A stretch of DNA of 64,000 nt, from NCBI GenBank assembly GCA_963920525.1, contig OY986435.1, positions 297,649,708-297,713,707 of the forward strand. Direction: 5' to 3'. This DNA is from Dichetophora obliterata (Eukaryota; Arthropoda; Insecta; Diptera; Sciomyzidae). This document shows, piece by piece, positions 1 through 10,275 of the stretch; the first letter of the stretch is position 1, and each line of letters opens with the position of its first letter. The notes beneath the pieces were generated by a model. The model had not been told where the DNA came from and made no database searches. It saw only the letters and a program-made list of their open reading frames with translations. Made by a program: the position numbers and the translations under genes.

Positions 1-371
1 TGTGTATATATGTATTAGAAACAATTTGGTGTATAAATCGTCCTTGTAGGATGTATGGTTTGGGAGTTATGACGGAAAAAGCACATGTTTTTGGCCAGCT
101 TCCACTCCAAAAAGTGTTCTACAACTCCTAAACTACAAGAGATAGAGCAAACGGCATTTGGACAAAGGAGTATCCCTTCTTAAGGACGAAGACCTGGTGC
201 TCATTTTAATGCATGAATCGTCCTTATCTGATATGTAGTTTTTATTTTAGAAAATAAATAAAAAAAATAAAAATGGACAAAAAAGGGCACATTAAATTAA
301 CATGAAATCTAATTTTTAAAATTATTTTAAGGATACAGTCTTGTGGGCAGTAGCTTAAGGAACATTTTGAT

Positions 372-564
372 GCATAAATCGTCCTTTTATGATGTATGGT
401 TTAGAAGTTATGGCTAAAAAATCAAAAAAATCGCAAAAAACCACGTCAAAAACTATGATTCATGTAAAAAATTTTGACTAAGATTCTTGAAAAAAAATCA
501 AATTCCAGAAAACTTTTTTCTGAATATGCAGTCTTGTGTATATATGTATTAGAAACAATTTGGT
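372..564. repeat. Subunit A of the unit (193 bp)
   Basis: A opens with GCATAAATCGTCCTTTTATG, followed by GTATGGTTTAGAAGTTATGG, and then a run of A tracts between 416 and 497. It closes with CTGAATATGCAGTCTTGTG and an AT-rich tail up to the B core. Its opening 50 bp match the opening of B closely and the opening of C more weakly. Its last 36 bp match the last 36 bp of C in spacing and largely in sequence. A is longer than B and C mainly because of the A-rich middle. Confidence 0.85.
416..497. other. Clustered A tracts in subunit A, candidate curved DNA
   Basis: A runs of 5-8 bases start at 416, 424, 435, 448, 466 and 490. The first four are spaced 8-13 bp, close to one helical turn, which is the arrangement that bends DNA. 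The cluster is present in every unit, with small length changes (seven to ten A in the last run). Curvature and any role in nucleosome placement or binding of AT-hook proteins are inferred, not shown. Confidence 0.5.
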
Positions 565-744
565 GTATAAATCGTCCTTGTAGGATGTATGGTTTGGGAG
601 TTATGACGGAAAAAGCACATGTTTTTGGCCAGCTTCCACTCCAAAAAGTGTTCTACAACTCCTAAACTACAAGAGATAGAGCAAACGGCATTTGGACAAA
701 GGAGTATCCCTTCTTAAGGACGAAGACCTGGTGCTCATTTTAAT
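565..744. repeat. Subunit B of the unit (180 bp), most conserved part of the repeat
   Basis: B opens with GTATAAATCGTCCTTGTAGG and GTATGGTTTGGGAGTTATGA. Its first 110 bp or so, down to GAGATAGAGC, hardly change across the array. The following 45 bp (about 680-725) are the most variable part of the unit. There, several changes travel together: AACGGCATTTGGACAAAGG with GTATCCCTTCTT in one class, and AATG[TCA]ATTTGGACAAAGAAG with TAACCCTACTT in the other. Late in the subunit, AAGGACGAGGACC alternates with AAGCACGAGAACC. The subunit has the highest GC content of the three. Confidence 0.85.
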
Positions 745-760
745 GCATGAATCGTCCTTA
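715..760. other. 9-bp inverted repeat across the B/C boundary
   Basis: TAAGGACGA (715-723) is the exact reverse complement of TCGTCCTTA (752-760), with 28 bp between. The right arm is part of the shared subunit core. In the many units that carry TAAGCACGA the left arm has one mismatch, so the pairing is not strictly maintained. It may be a fortuitous result of the core sequence, or a weak hairpin or protein site. Confidence 0.45.
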
Positions 761-905
761 TCTGATATGTAGTTTTTATTTTAGAAAATAAATAAAAAAA
801 ATAAAAATGGACAAAAAAGGGCACATTAAATTAACATGAAATCTAATTTTTAAAATTATTTTAAGGATACAGTCTTGTGGGCAGTAGCTTAAGGAACATT
901 TTGAT
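745..905. repeat. Subunit C of the unit (161 bp), AT-rich and most diverged
   Basis: C opens with GCATGAATCGTCCTTATCTG, keeping the shared core. Where A and B carry the GTATGGTTT..GAGTTATG block, C has a degenerate version (ATGTAGTTTTTATTTTAG) followed by an A-rich stretch and ACAAAAAAGGGCACAT. It ends with GGATACAGTCTTGTGGGCAG, then ACATTTTGAT before the next A core. CAGTCTTGTG starts 36 bp before the next subunit, exactly as at the end of A (529 to 565 and 870 to 906). This supports common descent of A and C ends. C is the shortest subunit, probably through internal loss. Confidence 0.8.
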
Positions 906-3900
906 GCATAAATCGTCCTTTTATGATGTATGGTTTAGAAGTTATGGCTAAAAAATCAAAAAAATCGCAAAAAACCACGTCAAAAACTATGATTCATGCA
1001 AAAAATTTTGACTAAGATTCTTGAAAAAAAATCAAATTCCAGAAAACTTTTTTCTGAATATGCAGTCTTGTGTATGTATGTATTAGAAACAATTTGGTGT
1101 ATAAATCGTCCTTGTAGGATGTATGGTTTGGGAGTTATGACGGAAAAAGCACATGTTTTTGGCCAGCTTCCACTCCAAAAAGTGTTCTACAACTCCTAAA
1201 CTACAAGAGATAGAGCAAAATGTATTTGGACAAAGAAGTAACCCTACTTAAGGACGAGGACCTGGTGCTCATTTTAATGCATGAATCGTCCTTATCTGAT
1301 ATGTAGTTTTTATTTTAGAAAATAAATAAAAAAAATAAAAATGGACAAAAAAGGGCACATTAAATTAACATGAAATCTAATTTTTAAAATTATTTTAAGG
1401 ATACAGTCTTGTGGGCAGTAGCTTAAGGAACATTTTGATGCATAAATCGTCCTTTTATGATGTATGGTTTAGAAGTTATGGCTAAAAAATCAAAAAAATC
1501 GCAAAAAACCACGTCAAAAACTATGATTCATGTAAAAAATTTTGACTAAGATTCTTGAAAAAAAATCAAATTCCAGAAAACTTTTTTCTGAATATGCAGT
1601 CTTGTGTATATATGTATTAGAAACAATTTGGTGTATAAATCGTCCTTGTAGGATGTATGGTTTGGGAGTTATGACGGAAAAAGCACATGTTTTTGGCCAG
1701 CTTCCACTCCAAAAAGTGTTCTACAACTCCTAAACTACAAGAGATAGAGCAAACGGCATTTGGACAAAGGAGTATCCCTTCTTAAGGACGAGGACCTGGT
1801 GCTCATTTTAATGCATGAATCGTCCTTATCTGATATGTAGTTTTTATTTTAGAAAATAAATAAAAAAAAAAAAAATGGACAAAAAAGGGCACATTAAATT
1901 AACATGAAATCTAATTTTTAAAATTATTTTAAGGATACAGTCTTGTGGGCAGTAGCTTAAGGAACATTTTGATGCATAAATCGTCCTTTTATGAAGTATG
2001 GTTTAGAAGTTATGGCTAAAAAATCAAAAAAAACGCAAAAAACCACGTCAAAAACTATGATTCATGTAAAAAATTTTGACTAAGATTCTTGAAAAAAAAT
2101 CAAATTCCAGAAAACTTTTTTCTGAATATGCAGTCTTGTGTATATATGTATAAGAAACAATTCGGTGTATAAATCGTCCTTGTAGGATGTATGGTTTGGG
2201 AGTTATGACGGAAAAAGCACATGTTTTTGGCCAGCTTCCACTCCAAAAAGTGTTCTACAACTCCTAAACTACAAGAGATAGAGCAAATGCAAATGGGCAA
2301 AGAAATAACCCTACTTAAGGACGAGGACCTGGTGCTCATTTTAATGCATGAATCGTCCTTATCTGATATGTAGTTTTTATTTTAGAAAATAAATAAAAAA
2401 AATAAAAATTGACAAAAAAGGGCACATTAAATTAACATGAAATCTAATTTTTAAAATTATTTTAAGGATACAGTCTTGTGGGCAGTAGCTTAAGGAACAT
2501 TTTGATGCATAAATCGTCCTTTTATGATGTATGGTTTAGAAGTTATGGCTAAAAAATCAAAAAAATCGCAAAAAACCACGTCAAAAACTATGATTCATGT
2601 AAAAAATTTTGACTAAGATTCTTGAAAAAAAATCAAATTCCAGAAAACTTTTTTCTGAATATGCAGTCTTGTGTATATATGTATTAGAAACAATTTGGTG
2701 TATAAATCGTCCTTGTAGGATGTATGGTTTGGGAGTTATGACGGAAAAAGCACATGTTTTTGGCCAGCTTCCACTCCAAAAAGTGTTCTACAACTCCTAA
2801 ACTACAAGAGATAGAGCAAACGGCATTTGGACAAAGGAGTATCCCTTCTTAAGGACGAGGACCTGGTGCTCATTTTAATGCATGAATCGTCCTTATCTGA
2901 TATGTAGTTTTTATTTTAGAAAATAAATAAAAAAAATAAAAATGGACAAAAAAGGGCACATTAAATTAACATGAAATCTAATTTTTAAAATTATTTTAAG
3001 GATACAGTCTTGTGGGCAGTAGCTTAAGGAACATTTTGATGCATAAATCGTCCTTTTATGATGTATGGTTTAGAAGTTATGGCTAAAAAATCAAAAAAAT
3101 CGCAAAAAACCACGTCAAAAACTATGATTCATGTAAAAAATTTTGACTAAGATTCTTGAAAAAAAATCAAATTCCAGAAAACTTTTTTCTGAATATGCAG
3201 TCTTGTGTATATATGTATTAGAAACAATTTGGTGTATAAATCGTCCTTGTAGGATGTATGGTTTGGGAGTTATGACGGAAAAAGCACATGTTTTTGGCCA
3301 GCTTCCACTCCAAAAAGTGTTCTACAACTCCTAAACTACAAGAGATAGAGCAAACGGCATTTGGACAAAGGAGTATCCCTTCTTAAGGACGAGGACCTGG
3401 TGCTCATTTTAATGCATGAATCGTCCTTATCTGATATGTAGTTTTTATTTTAGAAAATAAATAAAAAAAATAAAAATTGACAAAAAAGGGCACATTAAAT
3501 TAACATGAAATCTAATTTTTAAAATTATTTTAAGGATACAGTCTTGTGGGCAGTAGCTTAAGGAACATTTTGATGCATAAATCGTCCTTTTATGATGTAT
3601 GGTTTAGAAGTTATGGCAAAAAAATCAAAAAAATCGCAAAAAACCACGTCAAAAACTATGATTCTGTAAAAAATTTTAACTAAGATTCTTGAAAAAAAAT
3701 CAAATTCCAGAAAACTTTTTTCTGAATATGCAGTCTTGTGTTTATATGTATTAGAAACAATTTGGTGTATAAATCGTCCTTGTAGGATGTATGGTTTGGG
3801 AGTTATGACGGAAAAAGCACATGTTTTTGGCCAGCTTCCACTCCAAAAAGTGTTCTACAACTCCTAAACTACAAGAGATAGAGCAAAATGAATTTGGACA

Positions 3901-6679
3901 AAGAAGTAATCCTACTTAAGGACGAGGACCTGGTGCTCATTTTAATGCATGAATCGTCCTTATCTGATATGTAGTTTTTATTTCAGAAAATAAATAAAAA
4001 AAATAAAAATTGACAAAAAAGGGCACATGAAATTAACATAAAATCTAATTTTTAAAATTATTTTAAGGATACAGTCTTGTGGGCAGTAGCTTAAGGAACA
4101 TTTTGATGCATAAATCGTTCTTTTATGATGTATGGTTTAGAAGTTATGGCTAAAAAATCAAAAAAATCGCAAAAAACCACGTCAAAAACTACGATTCATG
4201 TAAAAAATTTTAACTAAGATTCTTGAAAAAAAATCAAATTCCAGAAAACTTTTTTCTGAATATGCAGTCTTGTGTTTATATGTATTAGAAACAATTTGGT
4301 GTATAAATCGTCCTTGTAGGATGTATGGTTTGGGAGTTATGACGGAAAAAGCACATGTTTTTGGCCAGCTTCCACTCCAAAAAGTGTTCTACAACTCCTA
4401 AACTAAAGAGATAGAGCAAAATGAATTTGGACAAAGAAGTAACCCTACTTAAGGACGAGGACCTGGTGCTCATTTTAATGCATGAATCGTCCTTATCTGA
4501 TATGTAGTTTTTATTTTAGAAAATAAATAAAAATAATAAAAATTGACAATAAAGGGGCACATGAAATTAACATGAAATCTAATTTTTAAAATTATTTTAA
4601 GGATACAGTCTTGTGGGCAGTAGCTTAAGGAACATTTTGATGCATAAATCGTTCTTTTATGATGTATGGTTTAGAAGTTATGGCTAAAAAATCAAAAAAA
4701 TCGCAAAAAACCACGTCAAAAACTACGATTCATGTAAAAAATTTTAACTAAGATTCTTGAAAAAAAATCAAATTCCAGAAAACTTTTTTCTGAATATGCA
4801 GTCTTGTGTTTATATGTATTAGAAACAATTTGGTGTATAAATCGTCCTTGTAGGATGTATGGTTTGGGAGTTATGACGGAAAAAGCACATGTTTTTGGCC
4901 AGCTTCCACTCCAAAAAGTGTTCTACAACTCCTAAACTACAAGAGATAGAGCAAACGGCATTTGGACAAAGGAGTATCATTTCTTTAGGACGAGGACCTG
5001 GTGCTCATTTTAATGCATGAATCGTCCTTATCTGATATGTAGTTTTTATTTTAGAAAATAAATAAAAAAAAATAAAAATGGACAAAAAAGGGCACATGAA
5101 ATTAACATGAAATCTAATTTTTAAAATTATTTTAAGGATACAGTCTTGTGGGCAGTAGCTTAAGGAACATTTTGATGCATAAATCGTTCTTTTATGATGT
5201 ATGGTTTAGAAGTTATGGCTAAAAAATCAAAAAAATCGCAAAAAACCACGTCAAAAACTACGATTCATGTAAAAAATTTTAACTAAGATTCTTGAAAAAA
5301 ATCAAATTCCAGAAAACTTTTTTCTGAATATGCAGTCTTGTGTATATATGTATTAGAAACAATTTGGTGTATAAATCGTCCTTGTAGGATGTATGGTTTG
5401 GGAGTTATGACGGAAAAAGCACATGTTTTTGGCCAGCTTCCACTCCAAAAAGTGTTCTACAACTCCTAAACTACAAGAGATAGAGCAAAATGCATTTGGA
5501 CAAAGAAGTAACCCTACTTAAGGACGAGGACCTGGTGCTCATTTTAATGCATGAATCGTCCTTATCTGATATGTAGTTTTTATTTTAGAAAATAAATAAA
5601 AAAAATAAAAATTGACAAAAAAGGGCACATGAAATTAACATAAAATCTAATTTTTAAAATTATTTTAAGGATACAGTCTTGTGAACAGTAGCTTAAGGAA
5701 CATTTTGATGCATAAATCGTCCTTTTATGATGTATGGTTTAGAAGTTATGGCAAAAAAATCAAAAAAATCGCAAAAAACCACGTCAAAAACTATGATTCT
5801 GTAAAAAATTTTAACTAAGATTCTTGAAAAAAAATCAAATTCCAGAAAACTTTTTTCTGAATATGCAGTCTTGTGTTTATATGTATTAGAAACAATTTGG
5901 TGTATAAATCGTCCTTGTAGGATGTATGGTTTGGGAGTTATGACGGAAAAAGCACATGTTTTTGGCCAGCTTCCACTCCAAAAAGTGTTCTACAACTCCT
6001 AAACTACAAGAGATAGAGCAAACGGCATTTGGACAAAGGAGTATCCCTTCTTAAGGACGAGGACCTGGTGCTCATTTTAATGCATGAATCGTCCTTATCT
6101 GATATGTAGTTTTTATTTTAGAAAATAAATAAAAAAAATAAAAATTGACAAAAAAGGGCACATGAAATTAACATAAAATCTAATTTTTAAAATTATTTTA
6201 AGGATACAGTCTTGTGGGCAGTAGCTTAAGGAACATTTTGATGCATAAATCGTCCTTTTATGATGTATGGTTTAGAAGTTATGGCAAAAAAATCAAAAAA
6301 ATTGCAAAAAACCACGTCAAAAACTATGATTCTGTAGAAAATTTTAACTAAGATTCTTGAAAAAAAATCAAATTCCAGAAAACTTTTTTCTGAATATGCA
6401 GTCTTGTGTTTATATGTATTAGAAACAATTTGGTGTATAAATCGTCCTTGTAGGATGTATGGTTTGGGAGTTATGACGGAAAAAGCACATGTTTTTGACC
6501 AGCTTCCACTCCAAAAAGTGCTCTACAACTCCTAAACTACAAGAGATAGAGCAAAATGTATTTGGACAAAGAAGTAACCCTACTTAAGGACGAGAACCTG
6601 GTGCTCATTTTAATGCATGAATCGTCCTTATCTGATATGTAGTTTTTATTTTAGAAAATAAATAAAAAAAATAAAAATG

Positions 6680-8140
6680 GACAAAAAAGGGCACATGAAA
6701 TTAACATAAAATCTAATTTTTAAAATTATTTTAAGGATACAGTCTTGTGGGCAGTAGCTTAAGGAACATTTTTATGCATAAATCGTCCTTTTATGATGTA
6801 TGGTTTAGAAGTTATGGCAAAAAAAAACAAAAAAATCGCAAAAAACCACGTCAAAAACTATGATTCTGTAAAAAATTATAACTAAGATTATTGAAAAAAA
6901 ATCAAATTCCAGAAAACTTTTTTCTGAATATGCAGTCTTGTGTTTATATGTATTAGAAACAATTTGGTGTATAAATCGTCCTTGTAGGATATATGGTTTG
7001 GGAGTTATGACGGAAAAAGCACATGTTTTTGGCCAGCTTCCACTCCAAAAAGTGTTCTACAACTCCTAAACTACAAGAGATAGAGCAAACGGCATTTGGA
7101 CAAAGGAGTATCCCTTCTTAAGGACGAGGATCTGGTGCTCATTTTAATGCATGAATCGTCCTTATCTGATATGTAGTTTTTATTTTAGAAAATAAATAAA
7201 AAAAATAAAAATTGACAAAAAAGGGCACATGAAATTAACATAAAATCTAATTTTTAAAATTATTTTAAGGATACAGTCTTGTGAAAAGTAGCTTAAGGAA
7301 CATTTTGATGCATAAATCGTCCTTTTATGATGTATGGTTTAGAAGTTATGGCAAAAAAATAAAAAAAAATCGCAAAAAACCACGTCAAAAACTATGATTC
7401 TGTAAAAAATTTTAACTAAGATTCTTGAAAAAAAATCAAATTCCAGAAAACTTTTTTCTGAATATGCAGTCTTGTGTTTATATGTATTAGAAACAATTTG
7501 GTGTATAAATCGTCCTTGTAGGATGTATGGTTTGGGAGTTATGACGGAAAAAGCACATGTTTTTGGCCAGCTTCCACTCCAAAAAGTGTTCTACAACTCC
7601 TAAACTACAAGAGATAGAGCAAAATGCATTTGGACAAAGAAGTAACCCTACTTAAGGACGAGGATCTGGTGCTCATTTTAATGCATGAATCGTCCTTATC
7701 TGATATGTAGTTTTTATTTTAGAAAATAAATAAAAAAAATAAAAATTGACAAAAAAGGGCACATGAAATTTACATAAAATCTAATTTTTAAAATTATTTT
7801 AAGGATACAGTCTTATGGGCAGTAGCTTAAGGAACATTTTAATGCATAAATCGTCCTTTTATGATGTATGGTTTAGAAGTTATGGCAAAAAAATCAAAAA
7901 AATCGCAACAAACCACGTCAAAAACTATGATTCTGTAAAAAATTTTAACTAAGATTCTTGAAAAAAAATCAAATTCCAGAAAACTTTTTTCTGAATATGC
8001 AGTCTTGTGTTTATATGTATTAGAAACAATTTGGTGTATAAATCGTCCTTGTAGGATGTATGGTTTGGGAGTTATGACGGAAAAAGCACATGTTTTTGGC
8101 CAGCTTCCACTCCAAAAAGTGTTCTACAACTCCTAAACTA
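6680..8140. repeat. Segment duplicated 2134 bp downstream (first copy)
   Basis: Rare markers occur here in order: ACATTTTTATGCATAA (about 6766), GTAGGATATATGG (about 6983), CTTGTGAAAAGTAGC (about 7278), two successive GAGGATCTGG units, and CTTATGGGC with CGCAACAAACC near 7810-7910. The same series recurs at 8815-10275. The displacement is four units. Confidence 0.8.
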
Positions 8141-8814
8141 CAAGAGATAGAGCAAAATGTATTTGGACAAAGAAGTAACCCTACTTAAGCACGAGAACCT
8201 GGTGCTCATTTTAATGCATGAATCGTCCTAATCTGATATGTAGTTTTTATTTTAGAAAATAAATAAAAAAAATAAAAATTGACAAAAAAGGGCACATGAA
8301 ATTAACATAAAATCTAATTTTTAAAATTATTTTAAGGATACAGTCTTGTGGGCAGTAGCTTAAGGAACATTTTGATGCATAAATCGTCCTTTTATGATGT
8401 ATGGTTTAGAAGTTATGGCAAAAAAATCAAAAAAATCGCAAAAAACCACGTCAAAAACTACGATTCATGTAAAAAATTTTAACTAAGATTCTTGAAAAAA
8501 AATCAAATTCCAGAAAACTTTTTTCTGAATATGCAGTCTTGTGTATATATGTATTAGAAACAATTTGGTGTATAAATCGTCCTTGTAGGATGTATGGTTT
8601 GGGAGTTATGACGGAAAAAGCACATGTTTTTGGCCAGCTTCCACTCCAAAAAGTGTTCTACAACTCCTAAACTACAAGAGATAGAGCAAAATGCATTTGG
8701 ACAAAGAAGTAACCCTTCTTAAGGACGAGGACCTGGTGCTCATTTTAATGCATGAATCGTCCTTATCTGATATGTAGTTTTTATTTTAGAAAATAAATAA
8801 AAAAAATAAAAATT

Positions 8815-10275
8815 GACAAAAAAGGGCACATGAAATTAACATAAAATCTAATTTTTAAAATTATTTTAAGGATACAGTCTTGTGGGCAGTAGCTTAAGGA
8901 ACATTTTTATGCATAAATCGTCCTTTTATGATGTATGGTTTAGAAGTTATGGCAAAAAAAACAAAAAAATCGCAAAAAACCACGTCAAAAACTATGATTC
9001 TGTAAAAAATTATAACTAAGATTATTGAAAAAAAATCAAATTCCAGAAAACTTTTTTCTGAATATGCAGTCTTGTGTTTATATGTATTAGAAACAATTTG
9101 GTGTATAAATCGTCCTTGTAGGATATATGGTTTGGGAGTTATGACGGAAAAAGCACATGTTTTTGGCCAGCTTCCACTCCAAAAAGTGTTCTACAACTCC
9201 TAAACTACAAGAGATAGAGCAAACGGCATTTGGACAAAGGAGTATCCCTTCTTAAGGACGAGGATCTGGTGCTCATTTTAATGCATGAATCGTCCTTATC
9301 TGATATGTAGTTTTTATTTTAGAAAATAAATAAAAAAAATAAAAATTGACAAAAAAGGGCACATGAAATTAACATAAAATCTAATTTTTAAAATTATTTT
9401 AAGGATACAGTCTTGTGAAAAGTAGCTTAAGGAACATTTTGATGCATAAATCGTCCTTTTATGATGTATGGTTTAGAAGTTATGGCAAAAAAATAAAAAA
9501 AAATCGCAAAAAACCACGTCAAAAACTATGATTTTGTAAAAAATTTTAACTAAGATTCTTGAAAAAAAATCAAATTCCAGAAAACTTTTTTCTGAATATG
9601 CAGTCTTGTGTTTATATGTATTAGAAACAATTTGGTGTATAAATCGTCCTTGTAGGATGTATGGTTTGGGAGTTATGACGGAAAAAGCACATGTTTTTGG
9701 CCAGCTTCCACTCCAAAAAGTGTTCTACAACTCCTAAACTACAAGAGATAGAGCAAAATGCATTTGGACAAAGAAGTAACCCTACTTAAGGACGAGGATC
9801 TGGTGCTCATTTTAATGCATGAATCGTCCTTATCTGATATGTAGTTTTTATTTTAGAAAATAAATAAAAAAAATAAAAATTGACAAAAAAGGGCACATGA
9901 AATTTACATAAAATCTAATTTTTAAAATTATTTTAAGGATACAGTCTTTTGGGCAGTAGCTTAAGGAACATTTTAATGCATAAATCGTCCTTTTATGATG
10001 TATGGTTTAGAATTTATGGCAAAAAAATCAAAAAATCGCAACAAACCACGTCAAAAACTATGATTCTGTAAAAACTTTTAACTAAGATTCTTGAAAAAAA
10101 ATCAAATTCCAGAAAACTTTTTTCTGAATATGCAGTCTTGTGTTTATATGTATTAGAAACAATTTGGTGTATAAATCGTCCTTGTAGGATGTATGGTTTG
10201 GGAGTTATGACGGAAAAAGCACATGTTTTTGGCCAGCTTCCACTCCAAAAAGTGTTCTACAACTCCTAAACTACA
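8815..10275. repeat. Segment duplicated from 2134 bp upstream (second copy)
   Basis: It carries the same ordered set of rare markers as 6680-8140. A few private differences exist: ATTTTGTAAAAA for ATTCTGTAAAAA near 9532, CTTTTGGGC for CTTATGGGC near 9945, and GTTTAGAATTTATGG near 10007. The duplication is therefore not brand new. Confidence 0.8.

Larger units (their letters stand above)
372..905. repeat. Representative satellite unit (534 bp), composed of subunits A, B and C
   Basis: This unit is given as the reference for the array. The start is placed at the repeated core GCATAAATCGTCC because that core also opens the other two subunits. It divides into A (372-564, 193 bp), B (565-744, 180 bp) and C (745-905, 161 bp). 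Variable sites across the array include ATTCATG versus ATTCTG in A (2-bp deletion), CGCAAAAAACC versus CGCAACAAACC in A, AACGGCATTT versus AATGTATTT, AATGCATTT or AATGAATTT in B, AAGGACGAGG versus AAGCACGAGA in B, ATGGAC versus ATTGAC in C, and CTTGTGGGC, CTTGTGAAC, CTTATGGGC or CTTATGAAC at the end of C. Confidence 0.95.
1..3460. repeat. Array block 1: homogeneous left units
   Basis: About six and a half units that share a marker set rare elsewhere: ATTTTGACTAAG in A (most later units have ATTTTAACTAAG), CACATTAAATTAACATG in C (later CACATGAAATTAACAT), the full ATTCATG in A, and mostly AAATGGAC in C. Most carry the AACGGCATTT class of B; the exceptions are a TGTATTT unit at about 1210 and an unusual GCAAATGCAAATGGGC unit at about 2286. 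The near identity of neighbours suggests recent local amplification. Confidence 0.8.

Noticed and set aside
474..665. Forward frames of 63-67 codons recurring at 474, 996, 1542, 2609 and 3143
   Set aside because: They span subunits A and B of the satellite. Four of the five begin at TTG, not ATG, and the frame is absent from most of the roughly 117 units. Conservation follows the repeat, not the protein.
715..760. Hammerhead ribozyme, as found in some animal satellites
   Set aside because: GGACGA-like sequence is present, but the CTGATGA box and the following GAAA element are missing on both strands of the unit.
372..905. CENP-B box or other known centromere motif in the unit
   Set aside because: No sequence resembling the conserved bases of the CENP-B box was found on either strand. 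A centromeric role can be neither claimed nor excluded from sequence alone.
2100..2339. Reverse-strand frames of 79 and 62 codons starting in MSTRSSSLSRV (2100-2339 and 4285-4473)
   Set aside because: Both start in the variable end of subunit B and remain open only because of private changes in those two units. No protein family is suggested.
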